DNA of 64,000 bases from Hydrocarboniphaga effusa AP103. Lineage in GTDB: Bacteria > Pseudomonadota > Gammaproteobacteria > Nevskiales > Nevskiaceae. Position 1 is the stretch's first letter, and the number at the start of each line of letters is the position of its first letter. The stretch spans positions 372,001 to 436,000 of the forward strand of contig NZ_AKGD01000002.1 in NCBI RefSeq assembly GCF_000271305.1, written 5' to 3'. Positions 31,200-41,136 of the stretch are shown piece after piece. A program made the translations under genes and the position numbers. Under the pieces are notes generated by a model that was not told the origin of the DNA, did no database searches, and worked only from the letters and a program-made list of their open reading frames with translations.

Positions 31200-33959
31200 A
31201 TGGTGAACAGCTGGCTGGCTCGCATTTTCGGGAGCCGCAATCAACGCATCGTCAGCAGCCTGCAGGGACTGGTGAAATCCGTCGGCGCGCTGGAAACCAA
31301 GATCGCCGCGCTCAGCGACGACGCCCTGGCCAACCAGACCGTGCTGTTCCGCGAGCGCCTTGCCAAGGGTGAATCGCTCGACTCGATCCGCGCCGAAGCC
31401 TTCGCCACCGTGCGCGAGGCCGGCAAGCGCGTCATGGGCATGCGCCACTTCGACGTCCAGCTGATCGGCGGCGCCGTGCTGCACGACGGCAAGATCGCCG
31501 AAATGCGCACCGGTGAAGGCAAGACGCTGATGGCGACGCTGCCGGCCTATCTCAACGCGCTGCCCGGCAAGGGCGTGCACGTGGTCACCGTCAACGATTA
31601 CCTCGCGCGCCGCGACGCCGAGTGGATGGGCCGCATCTTCCGCTTCCTGGGCCTGTCGACCGGCGTGATCACCTCGGGCCAGTCGACTGCCGAGAAGCGC
31701 GCCGCCTACGCGGCCGACATCACCTACGCGACCAACAACGAGCTCGGCTTCGATTACCTGCGCGACAACATGGCCTTCGCGCTCGGCGACAAGGTGCAGC
31801 GCGGCCAGTATTACGCGATCGTCGACGAAGTCGACTCGATCCTGATCGACGAAGCGCGTACGCCGCTGATCATCTCGGGCCCGACCGACGACGATCCCGA
31901 GCTGTATCGCAAGATCAACGCCTTCGTAACGCGCCTCAAGCGCCAGGAAGAAGAGGACGGTCCGGGCGATTTCTGGGCCGACGAGAAGTCCAAGCAGGTG
32001 CACCTGTCCGAAGAAGGGCACGAGCACGTCGAGCAGGCCATGCGCCAGGCCGGACTGCTGTCCGACGAGGACAGCCTCTACGACGCCTCCAACATCATCC
32101 TCGTGCATCACCTCAATGCGCTGTTGCGCGCGCACAACCTCTATCGCAAGGATGTCGAGTACATCGTGCGCGGCGGGCAGGTGGTGATCGTCGACGAATT
32201 CACCGGCCGCATGATGCCGGGCCGGCGCTGGAGCGATGGCCTGCACCAGGCCATCGAGGCCAAGGAAGGCGTGCAGATCCAGCAAGAGAACCAGACGCTG
32301 GCGAGCATCACCTTCCAGAACTACTTCCGCCTCTACAACAAGCTGTCCGGCATGACCGGCACGGCCGACACCGAGGCCTTCGAGTTCCAGAGCATCTACA
32401 ACCTCGAAGTCGTGGTGATTCCGACCAATCGCCCGATGGTCCGCATCGACCGCGGCGACCAGGTGTTCATGACCGCCGACGAGAAGTTCGCCGCGGTCAT
32501 CCACGACATCAAGGAAGCGCACGCCAAGGGCCAGCCCGCGCTGGTCGGCACCGCGAGCATCGAGACCTCCGAACTGCTGTCGGGCCTGCTGCAGAAAGAG
32601 AACATCGCGCACGAGGTGCTCAACGCCAAGCAGCACGAGCGCGAGGCCGACATCGTCGCGCAGGCGGGTCGCCGCGGCGCGGTGACGATCGCGACCAACA
32701 TGGCCGGCCGCGGTACCGACATCGTGCTCGGCGGTTCGCTCGAGGCCGCGCTGCACGCGATCGAGCCCGAAGACACGGCTGCACGCGCGGCCGCGAAGGC
32801 CGAATGGCAGCAGGCGCACGACGAGGTGCTCGCCGCCGGCGGCCTGCTCGTGATCGGCTCCGAGCGTCACGAATCGCGGCGCATCGACAACCAGCTGCGC
32901 GGCCGTTCGGGCCGCCAGGGCGATCCGGGCGCGACGCGTTTTTACCTGTCGCTCGACGATCAGCTCATGCGCATCTTCACGCCGCCGCGCATGCGCCAGA
33001 TGCTCAAGGGCATGGGCATGGAGAAGGGCGAGGCGATCGAGCATCGCTGGGTTACGCGCGCAATCGAAACCGCGCAGCGCAAGGTCGAAGCGCACAACTT
33101 CGACATCCGCAAGAACCTGCTCGAATACGACAACGTCGCCAACGACCAGCGCAAGGCCGTCTACGAGCTGCGCGACGAACTCATGGGCGCAGAGCGCGTG
33201 ACGCCGATGATCGACGAGATTCGCGAAGACGTGGTCGCCGCGGTGATCGACGCCTACATTCCGGCGCAGTCGATCGAGGATCAGTGGAACGTGCCGGGCC
33301 TCGAGGAAGCGCTGCGCAAAGACTTCGCGCTGAGCCTGCCGGTCGCCAAGTGGCTCGAAGACGAGAAGAATCTCGACGAGCGCGGCTTGCGCCAGCGCAT
33401 CGTCGACGCGGTCGCCAACGCCTACAACGAGAAGAAGGAGAAGATCGGCACCGCGCCGCTCGAGCACTTCGAAAAGGCGATTTCGCTGCAGGTGCTCGAC
33501 AATTTCTGGCGCGAGCATCTGGCCGCGATGGACTATCTGCGCCAGGGCATCCACCTGCGTGGCTACGCGCAGAAGGACCCCAAGCAGGAGTACAAGCGCG
33601 AAGCCTTCACGATGTTCAACGACGTGCTCGCCCGCTTCAAGCACGAGGTGATCTCGACGCTCGCGCGCGTGCAATTGCAGACCGAAGAAGAAGTCGCCGC
33701 GATCGAAGAGCAGCGTCGCCAGCAGCAGGAAGCGCGACCGATGCAGTTCCAGCACGCCGAAGCGCCCGATGCGCTCAGCGAGCCCGAAGCGCCGCCCGTG
33801 CCGCCCGCCGCTGCTGCGCCGCGTCGCCTGGCCGAAGCGCCGCCGCCGGCCGCGCGTCCGGAGACCTTCGTGCGCGAAGATCGCAAGGTCGGCCGAAACG
33901 ATCCTTGCCCCTGCGGCTCGGGCAAGAAGTTCAAGAACTGCCACGGCGCGCTGATCTAA
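31200..33959 (+). CDS. secA: Preprotein translocase ATPase SecA
   Basis: A 919-residue motor that drives secretory proteins through SecYEG. The Walker A motif is [17 protein letters not shown] near residue 105, and [20 protein letters not shown] is the DEAD-type motif. The second nucleotide-binding fold holds [11 protein letters not shown] and [20 protein letters not shown] (20 residues). A Pro/Ala-rich linker leads to the C-terminal zinc motif [13 protein letters not shown], which binds SecB. I start at ATG 31200 ([14 protein letters not shown]). No SecM-like arrest peptide is present upstream. Confidence 0.98.
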   Translation: MVNSWLARIFGSRNQRIVSSLQGLVKSVGALETKIAALSDDALANQTVLFRERLAKGESLDSIRAEAFATVREAGKRVMGMRHFDVQLIGGAVLHDGKIAEMRTGEGKTLMATLPAYLNALPGKGVHVVTVNDYLARRDAEWMGRIFRFLGLSTGVITSGQSTAEKRAAYAADITYATNNELGFDYLRDNMAFALGDKVQRGQYYAIVDEVDSILIDEARTPLIISGPTDDDPELYRKINAFVTRLKRQEEEDGPGDFWADEKSKQVHLSEEGHEHVEQAMRQAGLLSDEDSLYDASNIILVHHLNALLRAHNLYRKDVEYIVRGGQVVIVDEFTGRMMPGRRWSDGLHQAIEAKEGVQIQQENQTLASITFQNYFRLYNKLSGMTGTADTEAFEFQSIYNLEVVVIPTNRPMVRIDRGDQVFMTADEKFAAVIHDIKEAHAKGQPALVGTASIETSELLSGLLQKENIAHEVLNAKQHEREADIVAQAGRRGAVTIATNMAGRGTDIVLGGSLEAALHAIEPEDTAARAAAKAEWQQAHDEVLAAGGLLVIGSERHESRRIDNQLRGRSGRQGDPGATRFYLSLDDQLMRIFTPPRMRQMLKGMGMEKGEAIEHRWVTRAIETAQRKVEAHNFDIRKNLLEYDNVANDQRKAVYELRDELMGAERVTPMIDEIREDVVAAVIDAYIPAQSIEDQWNVPGLEEALRKDFALSLPVAKWLEDEKNLDERGLRQRIVDAVANAYNEKKEKIGTAPLEHFEKAISLQVLDNFWREHLAAMDYLRQGIHLRGYAQKDPKQEYKREAFTMFNDVLARFKHEVISTLARVQLQTEEEVAAIEEQRRQQQEARPMQFQHAEAPDALSEPEAPPVPPAAAAPRRLAEAPPPAARPETFVREDRKVGRNDPCPCGSGKKFKNCHGALI

Positions 33960-33982
33960 ACCACACCGCAAGGCCGGCGCCG

Positions 33983-34798
33983 ATGCCGATCACGCTGACC
34001 GGCCTGCATCTGTATCCGATCAAGTCCTGCGCGGCCCTGTCGCCGTCGCAGGCAGTGGTCGAGCCCCGGGGCCTTGCACACGATCGCCGCTGGATGATCG
34101 TCGACGCGCAGGGCCGTTTCATTACCGGGCGTGAAGTGCCGCGCCTGGTGCTGATTCGGGTCGAACCCGGTCCTCACGGTCTGCGTTTGCGCGCCCCGGG
34201 CATGCCCGAGATCATCGCCGGCTGGCCCCCGCCGTCTGCGCCGCGCATGTCGGTAACGGTCTGGAAAAGTACGGTCGAAGCCCAGCTCAGCCGGCTCGAC
34301 GTCGATATCTGGGTATCGCGCTTCCTGCAATACGATGCCCGGCTCGTGCACATGGATGCGCGCAGCTCTCGTCCGATCGCGGAGCCGGGCGACCCGTCGC
34401 GTCCGCGTGCGGGCGACGAGGTCAGCTTCGCCGATGCCTATCCGCTGCTGCTGATCTCGCAGGCCTCGCTCGACGGACTCAATGCGAAGCTGCAGAAGCC
34501 GGTGCCGATGCTGCGCTTTCGCCCAAACCTGGTCGTCGACGGCGTGCCCGAACATGCCGAGGACGGCTGGCGTCGCATGCGCATCGGCGGCATCGAATTC
34601 GAACTCGTCAAACCGTGCACGCGCTGTGGTTTCACGACCGTGATGCCGGAAACCGGCACGCTCGACCCGAGCGGAGAACCGCTGCGCACGCTCGCCCAGT
34701 ATCGACGCCGTGAAAAAGGCGTGATCTTCGGACAGAACGTCATCGCACGGGGCGCCGGCCGACTGCGCGTCGGCGATCAGGTGGAAGTGATCGCCTGA
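33983..34798 (+). CDS. MOSC-domain protein (YcbX-like)
   Basis: A 271-residue protein with an N-terminal MOSC beta-barrel domain (ITLTGLHLYPIKSCAALSPS, 20 residues, and GLAHDRRWMIVD) followed by a MOSC domain. The putative molybdenum-cofactor cysteine is in ELVKPCTRCGFTTVMPETG. MOSC proteins such as YcbX act in Moco-dependent reduction of N-hydroxylated compounds. No ferredoxin domain is fused here, so a separate electron donor would be needed. It starts 23 bp after secA and may share its transcript. Substrate unknown. Confidence 0.88.
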   Translation: MPITLTGLHLYPIKSCAALSPSQAVVEPRGLAHDRRWMIVDAQGRFITGREVPRLVLIRVEPGPHGLRLRAPGMPEIIAGWPPPSAPRMSVTVWKSTVEAQLSRLDVDIWVSRFLQYDARLVHMDARSSRPIAEPGDPSRPRAGDEVSFADAYPLLLISQASLDGLNAKLQKPVPMLRFRPNLVVDGVPEHAEDGWRRMRIGGIEFELVKPCTRCGFTTVMPETGTLDPSGEPLRTLAQYRRREKGVIFGQNVIARGAGRLRVGDQVEVIA

Positions 34799-34914
34799 TC
34801 ACCTTCCGGCGATCAACCTGCACCGCCGATCGCGAAACTAAAGCCAGGCGTTAGCGCTGCCGACAACACTCTCATCGAGCTCACTTGAGTTCTGTCGCCG
34901 ATGGAGGTTGAGTC

Positions 34915-35301
34915 ATGTCGAATATTCCCAGTGTCGCGACGCCGCGCTTCTTTGTCGGGGAAACCGGTGAGACCAGCGGAACGCGTTACACCGTTGCGCT
35001 CGAGATTGCCGACCAGCCGGTCAAGGCCTCGCGCCGCGATGTCCGTTGTGTCAGTGCCATCGTCATGCGCAACGGCGAGCCGCTGCTCGACGCTGAAGTG
35101 TCGGTCGGCTTCCATCCACTGCATGCGCCAAAAATGCAGCATGCCGGCTGGCAACCCAGCGAGCTGTTGCTCGCTCATGACCACCATCCACAGTCGCGTC
35201 CCGAGCAGCTGCACGGCTCGCTGACGCTGCAGGCGGGCGTCTATGAAGTCGAGGTGACGGTCAATCGGGAAGCCCGCACGGGATTTACGCTCGACATGTG
35301 A
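34915..35301 (+). CDS. Hypothetical protein, small beta-rich
   Basis: A 128-residue protein I do not recognise. It is supported by a strong ribosome site (GGAGG, 8 nt before the ATG) and by balanced codon use. No signal peptide or membrane segment is apparent. The second half looks like alternating beta strands (GSLTLQAGVYEVEVTVNREA), and there is a His-rich patch LLLAHDHHPQSRPEQLHG. It stands alone in a spacer-rich area, followed by a Pmp3-like gene on the other strand. Function unknown. Confidence 0.75.
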   Translation: MSNIPSVATPRFFVGETGETSGTRYTVALEIADQPVKASRRDVRCVSAIVMRNGEPLLDAEVSVGFHPLHAPKMQHAGWQPSELLLAHDHHPQSRPEQLHGSLTLQAGVYEVEVTVNREARTGFTLDM

Positions 35302-35352
35302 GTGCCCGCGAGAGCGGCAGCTTGCGTCCCAACAGCGCAAGGCGCCGCTCTT

Positions 35353-35514
35353 TCAGTCGCGCGTGACGATGATGTAAATCGCATGGATGATGCCCGGCAC
35401 GTAGCCGAGCAGTGTCAGCAGGATGTTGAGCCAGAACTGCAGGCCCAGGCCCACTTGCAGGAACACGCCGAGCGGTGGGAGCAGAATGGCCAGCAGGATG
35501 CGAACGACGTCCAT
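35353..35514 (-). CDS. Pmp3/YqaE (UPF0057) family small membrane protein
   Basis: A 53-residue, almost wholly hydrophobic peptide with two membrane helices around the family signature ILLAILLPPLGVFLQVGLG and a second helix ending GYVPGIIHAIYIIV. Members are induced by salt, cold or membrane stress in bacteria, plants and yeast. The start is chosen at the ATG with an AGGAG ribosome site 7 nt upstream; the longer frame adds a basic, unconserved leader. Single-gene unit, convergent with the hypothetical gene before it. Confidence 0.9.
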   Translation of the reverse strand: MDVVRILLAILLPPLGVFLQVGLGLQFWLNILLTLLGYVPGIIHAIYIIVTRD

Positions 35515-35604
35515 GTGTTTCTCCTCGCGGCTGCGGTAGGTTTTCTGCACGTTAAATCGCCGCAATGAACATTGGCTTTATTCCCGCTGTTCGTTGGTGA
35601 ACAG

Positions 35605-38600
35605 TCAGCGCAGCGGCTTGCGCCGCAGATCGAGCGTGCACGGATAGTCCGGATTCGGCAGCTCCTGCGGTGGCCAGTAAACCGACGGCGTGTGGCCAAA
35701 CGGAGCGAAGCGCGACAGGCGCCGGGCTTCGGCTTCGTAGCTGTTGACCGGGAAGGTCTCGTAATTGCGGCCCGCCGGATGCATGACGTGGTAGGTGCAG
35801 CCCGCAACCGCACGCTTGTTCCAGTCGTCGTAGAGATCGAACACCAGCGGCGTGTGCACGCCGATGGTCGGATGCAGGCAGGCCGATGGCTGCCAGGCGC
35901 GATAGCGCAGGCCCGCGACGAACTCGTCGCGCACGCCTCCGGAGGAGCGTGTTTCGCGAAGTGGCAGACGACGTCCGCCGACGGTGACGAAATGCCGGCC
36001 CGGCGTGAGTCCGCGCGCCTTGATCTGCATGCGCTCGAGTGACGAATCGACAAAGCGCGAGGTGCCGCCGACGGCCGCTTCCTCTCCGAGCACCGGCCAG
36101 GGCTCGAGTGCGTGGCGCAGCTCGATTTCGATGCCCTCGTACAGGAGCGTGCCGTGCAGAGGGAAGCGGAATTCGAAGTGCGGCAAAAACCACTCGTCCT
36201 TGAACTTGAAGCCGGCGTTGCGCAGGTCCAACAGTACGTCGCGAAAGTCCTGCCAGCAGTAATGCGGCAGCATGAACTGGTCGTGCAGGCGCGTGCCCCA
36301 GCGAACCAGCGGACGCGTGTAGGGCTTTTCCCAGAACCAGGCGATCAGCGCGCGCAGCATGAGCTGCTGCACCAGGCTCATGCGCGGATGCGGCGGCATT
36401 TCGAAGGCGCGGAACTCGACCAGGCCGAGGCGGCCGGTCGGGCCGTCGGGCGAGTACAGCTTGTCGATCGAGATTTCGGTGCGGTGCGTGTTGCCGGTGA
36501 CGTCGACGAGCAGGTTGCGCAGGATGCGGTCGACCAGCCAGAGCGGCACCTGCTGGCCGGGCTCGGGCAGTTCGGATAGGGCGATCTCGACGTCGTAGAG
36601 CAGCGAATCCTGCGCCTCGTCGATGCGCGGATGCTGCGAGGTGCTGCCGATGAACAGGCCGCTGAACAGATAGGACAGCGCCGGATGGTTCTGCCAGTAG
36701 CGCACCAGCGAGCCGAGCAGGTCGGGCCGGCGCAGGAACGGCGAGTCGGCCGGCGTCGCGCCACCGACGACGAAGTGGTTGCCGCCGCCGCTGCCGACCG
36801 CGCGGCCGTCGATCAGGTACTTCTCGGTGTCGAGGCGCGCAAGCCGGGCTTCCTCGTAGATCGCGAGCGTGGTGTCGCGCAATTCTTCCCAGTTGTGCGC
36901 AGGGTGGATGTTCACCTCGATCACGCCCGGATCGGGCGTGACCTTGAGCACATTGAGGCGCGAGTCCGTGGGCGGCGAATAGCCCTCGATGCGCACCGGC
37001 ACGTCGAGCTCGGCGGCGGTGTCTTCGACTGCGTTGACGAGTTCCAGATAGTCCTCGATGCCGCTGGTGGGCGGCATGAACACGCACAGGTAGCCGTCCT
37101 TGGGCTCGGCCGCCATCGCGGTGCGCACGTTGCCGCCCTGCAGATAGCTGCCGCGCAGCTTGGGCTGCGGCTGCTCGCGCTCGGCCGTGAGCTTCTGCTG
37201 GCGCTCGCGCCGGCGCTGCTCCTGCTCGGTGATCGGCGCCTGCAGGAACGGCTGGCGACGCGCATCGGGCTGCGTCGGCAGCGGTTCGGTCACGCGCATT
37301 GGATCGTAGGGAATCACGTGCGGGTAAACACTCGCCGGCAGCCAGGGCAGGGAATCGAGCGGCAGGCGGAAGCCCACCGGCGAGTCGCCCGGGATCAGGT
37401 ACATGCGGCCGTTGCGGAAGCTCCAGCGCTCGGACATCCAGGCGCGCGATTGCCAGCGCTGGATCGGCAGCGCATACCCCTTGGGCTTGTCGAGCCCGCG
37501 CGAAAAGGTCTTGGCGATGCGGGCGCGCTCTTCGGCGTCCTTGAGCTTGCTGTCGGCGGTGGTGACGTTGTCGGGCAGCCGGCCTTCGCGGTGCAGGTAG
37601 TAGAAGGCGTCCTCGAAGGCCGGCAGGGCGTTGTCCGGATCGACTTCCAGGCGCTTGGCGATGCCGCGCAGCAGCGCACCGGCGAGCTCGGGCGTCGGTG
37701 TGGCCGAGCCTTCGGAAAGATCGGTGCGCACGATCGGCTTGCCGTCGCCTCGCCAGTACAGCCCATAAGCCCAGCGCGGCAACTGTTCGCCCGGATACCA
37801 CTTGCCCTGTCCGTAGGTCAGCAGGCCGTTGGGCGCGAAGCGATCACGCAGGCGCTTGATCAGCGTGTTCGCCAGTCCCTGCTTCATCGGGCCGACCGCG
37901 GCGGTGTTCCACTCGGCGCCCTGGCGATCGTCGATCGAGATGAAGGTGGGCTCGCCGCCCATGGTCAGGCGGATATCGCCGACGGTGATCTTCTGGTCGA
38001 CCGAGTGGCCGAGCGCATCGATGTCGGCCCACTGCTGCTCGGTGTACGGCTTGGTCACGCGCGCCGATTCGAGCAGGCGCGTGACCTTCATTTCGTGGCC
38101 GAAATCGGTCTCGAGCTCGTCGTCCTCGCCGTTGGTGGCGTAGGACATGGAGCCGGTGATCGGGGCCGCGCTCGAAGGCTCGGGCGTGGCGCAGAGCGGG
38201 ATATGCCCTTCGCCAGTCAGCAGACCCGAGGTTGGATCGAGGCCGATCCAGCCGGCGCCCGGCAGGTAGACCTCGCACCAGGCGTGCAGGTCGGTGAAAT
38301 CGACTTCGGTGCCCGAAGGGCCGTCGAGCGATTTCACGTCGGGCGTGAGCTGGACCAGGTAGCCCGAGCAGAAGCGCGCGGCCAGGCCCAGGTGGCGCAG
38401 GGTTTGCACGAGCAGCCAGGCCGAATCGCGGCAGGAGCCCGAGGCGAGCTCCAGCGTCTGCTCCGGCGTCTGCACGCCGGGTTCCATGCGGATCAGGTAG
38501 CGCACCATGTTCTGGATGCGCTGGTTCAGGCCGACAACGAAATCCACCGAACGCTGCTCGGTGAGGTCGATCGACGACACGAAAGCGGCGAGCCGCGGCG

Positions 38601-38970
38601 TGAGCTCGTCGGTGCGCAGGTAGAGCTTGAGCTCTTCCTTCTGCGTATCGGTGTAGGCGAACGGGAAATTCTCGGCCTCCGGCTCGACGAAAAAGTCGAA
38701 CGGGTTGTAGATCGCCATGTCGGCGATCAGGTCGACCGTGACCTTGAACTCGCGAACGTCCTCCGGGAACACCACGCGGGCGAGCCAGTTGGCGAACGAA
38801 TCCTGCTGCCAGTTGATGAAGTGCGGCTCGGGCTCGATGCGCAGCGAATAGCTCAGCACGTTGGTCCGCGAATGCGGAGCCGGACGCAGACGGATGATCT
38901 GCGGCGACAACGTGACGGGGCGGTCGTAGCGGTAGACCGTCTGGTGGAACAGGGCTGCGTGGAGAGTCAT
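35605..38970 (-). CDS. Large transglutaminase-like protein with DUF2126 domain
   Basis: A 1121-residue protein. It has a bacterial transglutaminase N-terminal domain (HQTVYRYDRPVTLSPQIIRL, 20 residues) and a transglutaminase/protease-like core with catalytic Cys180 (GSCRDSAW), His229 (DLHAWCEVY) and Asp245 (IGLDPTSG). A very long C-terminal DUF2126 region follows (for example GGEPTFISIDDRQGAEWNT, HPALSYLFSGLFIGSTSQHP, RTEISIDKLYSP). The family is often in clusters with alpha-E and circularly permuted ATP-grasp proteins, none of which occur here. No signal peptide is seen, so it is probably cytoplasmic. Substrate unknown. It is divergent from the dehydrogenase gene. Confidence 0.88.
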   Translation of the reverse strand: MTLHAALFHQTVYRYDRPVTLSPQIIRLRPAPHSRTNVLSYSLRIEPEPHFINWQQDSFANWLARVVFPEDVREFKVTVDLIADMAIYNPFDFFVEPEAENFPFAYTDTQKEELKLYLRTDELTPRLAAFVSSIDLTEQRSVDFVVGLNQRIQNMVRYLIRMEPGVQTPEQTLELASGSCRDSAWLLVQTLRHLGLAARFCSGYLVQLTPDVKSLDGPSGTEVDFTDLHAWCEVYLPGAGWIGLDPTSGLLTGEGHIPLCATPEPSSAAPITGSMSYATNGEDDELETDFGHEMKVTRLLESARVTKPYTEQQWADIDALGHSVDQKITVGDIRLTMGGEPTFISIDDRQGAEWNTAAVGPMKQGLANTLIKRLRDRFAPNGLLTYGQGKWYPGEQLPRWAYGLYWRGDGKPIVRTDLSEGSATPTPELAGALLRGIAKRLEVDPDNALPAFEDAFYYLHREGRLPDNVTTADSKLKDAEERARIAKTFSRGLDKPKGYALPIQRWQSRAWMSERWSFRNGRMYLIPGDSPVGFRLPLDSLPWLPASVYPHVIPYDPMRVTEPLPTQPDARRQPFLQAPITEQEQRRRERQQKLTAEREQPQPKLRGSYLQGGNVRTAMAAEPKDGYLCVFMPPTSGIEDYLELVNAVEDTAAELDVPVRIEGYSPPTDSRLNVLKVTPDPGVIEVNIHPAHNWEELRDTTLAIYEEARLARLDTEKYLIDGRAVGSGGGNHFVVGGATPADSPFLRRPDLLGSLVRYWQNHPALSYLFSGLFIGSTSQHPRIDEAQDSLLYDVEIALSELPEPGQQVPLWLVDRILRNLLVDVTGNTHRTEISIDKLYSPDGPTGRLGLVEFRAFEMPPHPRMSLVQQLMLRALIAWFWEKPYTRPLVRWGTRLHDQFMLPHYCWQDFRDVLLDLRNAGFKFKDEWFLPHFEFRFPLHGTLLYEGIEIELRHALEPWPVLGEEAAVGGTSRFVDSSLERMQIKARGLTPGRHFVTVGGRRLPLRETRSSGGVRDEFVAGLRYRAWQPSACLHPTIGVHTPLVFDLYDDWNKRAVAGCTYHVMHPAGRNYETFPVNSYEAEARRLSRFAPFGHTPSVYWPPQELPNPDYPCTLDLRRKPLR

Positions 38971-39180
38971 TGGGCGAGGAGGCTGGCGGGGCGGCCGGGC
39001 GAGCGGAGGGCGCGGGCTGGGCTCGCGGTCGACATCATACGAAATGCCTTTGCATCGATGTTCTCTCCCGGTTTCAGGGCGGGCGGACTCCGCGTTCGGG
39101 AGGTCCGTAAGCCACGGGTACAATAAGCAAAAATCGTCGCATCGCAGCCCGGTGCGGATTCGCCAGCCGGAGTGCCGCCG

Positions 39181-40230
39181 ATGCCCGTCTTCAACCACCC
39201 CGAATTCGATGCCCACGAGATCGTGGCTTTCCACCACGATCGCCATACCGGGCTCAAAGCCCTGATCGCGGTCCACAACACCCGGCTCGGCCCCGGCCTC
39301 GGCGGTTGCCGCATGTATCCATATGCGAGCGACGAGGCGGCGCTGACCGACGTGCTGCGCCTGTCGCGCGGCATGACCTACAAGGCGGCGCTCGCAGGCT
39401 TGAAGCAGGGCGGCGGCAAGTCAGTGATCATCGGCGACCCGCGCGTGGCCAAGACGCCCGAAATGATGCGGGCGATGGGCCGCTTCGTCGAAACCCTGGG
39501 CGGCCAGTACGTGGTGGCGGAGGATTCGGGCACCAATGTCGCGGACATTCACCTGATGGCCGAGCGCACGCGCCACGTCGGTGGGCTCGCCGATGCGGCG
39601 GCGACGGCGGCCGGACGCACGGGCGACCCTTCGCCGGCGACCGCGCTCGGAGTGTTCTACGGCATCCAGGCCGCGGTCAGGCACAAGCTCGGGCGCGACG
39701 ACTTGAACGGCCTGCGCGTCGCGATCCAGGGCGTCGGCAACGTCGGCTTCCGGCTCGCCGGCCATCTGCACGCAGCGGGGGCCCAGTTGTGGGTCACCGA
39801 CAGCTACGCGCCGGCGGTCGAATCCTGCATCGCCGCCTACGGCGCGCACCCGGTGGTCATGGAGTCGATCTACGGGCTCGACGTCGACGTGTTCGCCCCG
39901 TGTGCGCTCGGCGCGATTCTCGACGACGCGAGCATTCCGCAGCTCAGGGCCGGCATCGTCGCGGGCGCGGCGAACAACCAGCTCGCGGCTCACTATCACG
40001 GCCAGGCCTTGCTCGAACGCGGCGTGCTCTACGCGCCCGACTACGTGATCAACGCGGGCGGCATCATCGACATCTACTACGAAGGCGCGAACTACGACTG
40101 GAGCGTCGTAGACGCCCATCTGCATCGCATCGGCGACACGCTCGCGCGCGTGTTCGAGCGCTCGGACGCGGAAGGCTTGCCGACCGGCGTGATCGCCGAT
40201 CGCATGGCCGAGGACATCTTCGCGGCTTGA
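39181..40230 (+). CDS. Leucine dehydrogenase-like amino acid dehydrogenase
   Basis: A 349-residue NAD-dependent dehydrogenase of the Glu/Leu/Phe/Val family. It deaminates branched-chain amino acids to 2-oxo acids. Active-site lysines are Lys68 (MTYKAAL) and Lys80 (KQGGGKSVI), at the same positions as known leucine dehydrogenases. The Rossmann motif is VAIQGVGNVGFRLAGHL, and PCALGAILDD and GAANNQLA are also conserved. I use ATG 39181; an in-frame GTG three codons earlier is less likely. Leucine is the best guess, since Val and Phe enzymes look alike. Confidence 0.88.
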   Translation: MPVFNHPEFDAHEIVAFHHDRHTGLKALIAVHNTRLGPGLGGCRMYPYASDEAALTDVLRLSRGMTYKAALAGLKQGGGKSVIIGDPRVAKTPEMMRAMGRFVETLGGQYVVAEDSGTNVADIHLMAERTRHVGGLADAAATAAGRTGDPSPATALGVFYGIQAAVRHKLGRDDLNGLRVAIQGVGNVGFRLAGHLHAAGAQLWVTDSYAPAVESCIAAYGAHPVVMESIYGLDVDVFAPCALGAILDDASIPQLRAGIVAGAANNQLAAHYHGQALLERGVLYAPDYVINAGGIIDIYYEGANYDWSVVDAHLHRIGDTLARVFERSDAEGLPTGVIADRMAEDIFAA

Positions 40231-40269
40231 GCGCGGCGTGGCGCGCCTTTTTGTCGCGTTCCGGCGAAC

Positions 40270-41136
40270 CTACTCCGCCAGGTTCACCGTCTGCGACTCG
40301 TTCTCCTCGACCGTCACCGAGCTCTGCGCGAGGAAGCCCAGGCCATCGTTGCGGCCCGGGTTTTCGCTGTCTGCGTTGCAGGTCACCGCGAGCGTGTAGG
40401 TGCCGGCGGTCAGATACGGAAAGTCGTAGTAGAAGCTTGCGCCGTCGTCCCCAGTCTTCACGTCGGCCGCGGCCACCGGGCTTGCGCCCGAGCTGCGCTG
40501 ATAGTCCTGAGGTGTGACGTTGGCGCCGACGAAGGCGTAGACGGCCACGCCGCTGCCGAGCGTGCGGCTCTGCCGGCAGGCGCTGGAGCGCACGAGCTCG
40601 TCGTCGACGCTGCCGGTGATGCTCGCGGCGCGATCGGGATGCACCACGCGCAGCACCGGCGTCAGCGTGTAATGCCCGTCGGTGGTGGTCGAAGCCTGCA
40701 GCGAGAAGCGCGGCTCGAAGATCACGAGGCGCGATCCGCTCTCGCCTTCGTCGAGATCCATGTCCATGTCGGCGAACGTCAGGTTGCTGCCGATGTCGAT
40801 CGGATACGCCGCGCCGTCGCTCGTGTACAGGGCCGAGCCTTCGTTCGAAAAGCGCAGCCGCAGTCCGGTATAGCGGCCTTGCGCGACATCGGTGCCGTCG
40901 ACGAGCTGCAGGGTATCGGTATTGCTGTAGTCGAGCGCATCGAAACTCGAGTCGGCATCCGAATCGAGCTCGTGCTCGCTGCCGCCGTCGTCGAGCAGAT
41001 CGACGCCCTCCACCGCGAGCATGATCTGGTCGGCCTGCGCATAGCCGGCGCTCGCGAAATCGATGCTCGTGGAGGCTTCGCAGCCGCACAGCAGAGCGCC
41101 GACGAGGGACAGTGCGCAGAATCTTTCAGTTCGCAT
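40270..41136 (-). CDS. DUF4382-like secreted lipoprotein
   Basis: A 288-residue exported lipoprotein. The signal peptide MRTERFCALSLVGALLCGC ends in a lipobox. The mature part starts with a beta-rich domain resembling DUF4382 (QIMLAVEGVDLLDDG, LQLVDGTDVAQGRYTGLRL, FEPRFSLQASTTTDGHYTLTP, split here). A carboxypeptidase-like or Ig-like domain follows (AASITGSVDDEL, TAGTYTLAVTCNADS). An ATG at 41148 would add four residues. It overlaps the end of the upstream gene, so the two are probably translated together. No enzyme motif is seen; a surface or binding role is inference. Confidence 0.72.
   Translation of the reverse strand: MRTERFCALSLVGALLCGCEASTSIDFASAGYAQADQIMLAVEGVDLLDDGGSEHELDSDADSSFDALDYSNTDTLQLVDGTDVAQGRYTGLRLRFSNEGSALYTSDGAAYPIDIGSNLTFADMDMDLDEGESGSRLVIFEPRFSLQASTTTDGHYTLTPVLRVVHPDRAASITGSVDDELVRSSACRQSRTLGSGVAVYAFVGANVTPQDYQRSSGASPVAAADVKTGDDGASFYYDFPYLTAGTYTLAVTCNADSENPGRNDGLGFLAQSSVTVEENESQTVNLAE

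Noticed and set aside
30981-33971. A 996-codon open frame on the minus strand opposite secA
   Set aside because: It mirrors secA codon structure in GC-rich DNA and has no recognisable domain. SecA on the plus strand is unambiguous.
36631-39126. An 831-codon plus-strand open frame opposite the transglutaminase/DUF2126 gene
   Set aside because: Low-complexity Arg/Ala/Gly/Val composition typical of an antisense shadow. The minus-strand protein has a complete catalytic core.
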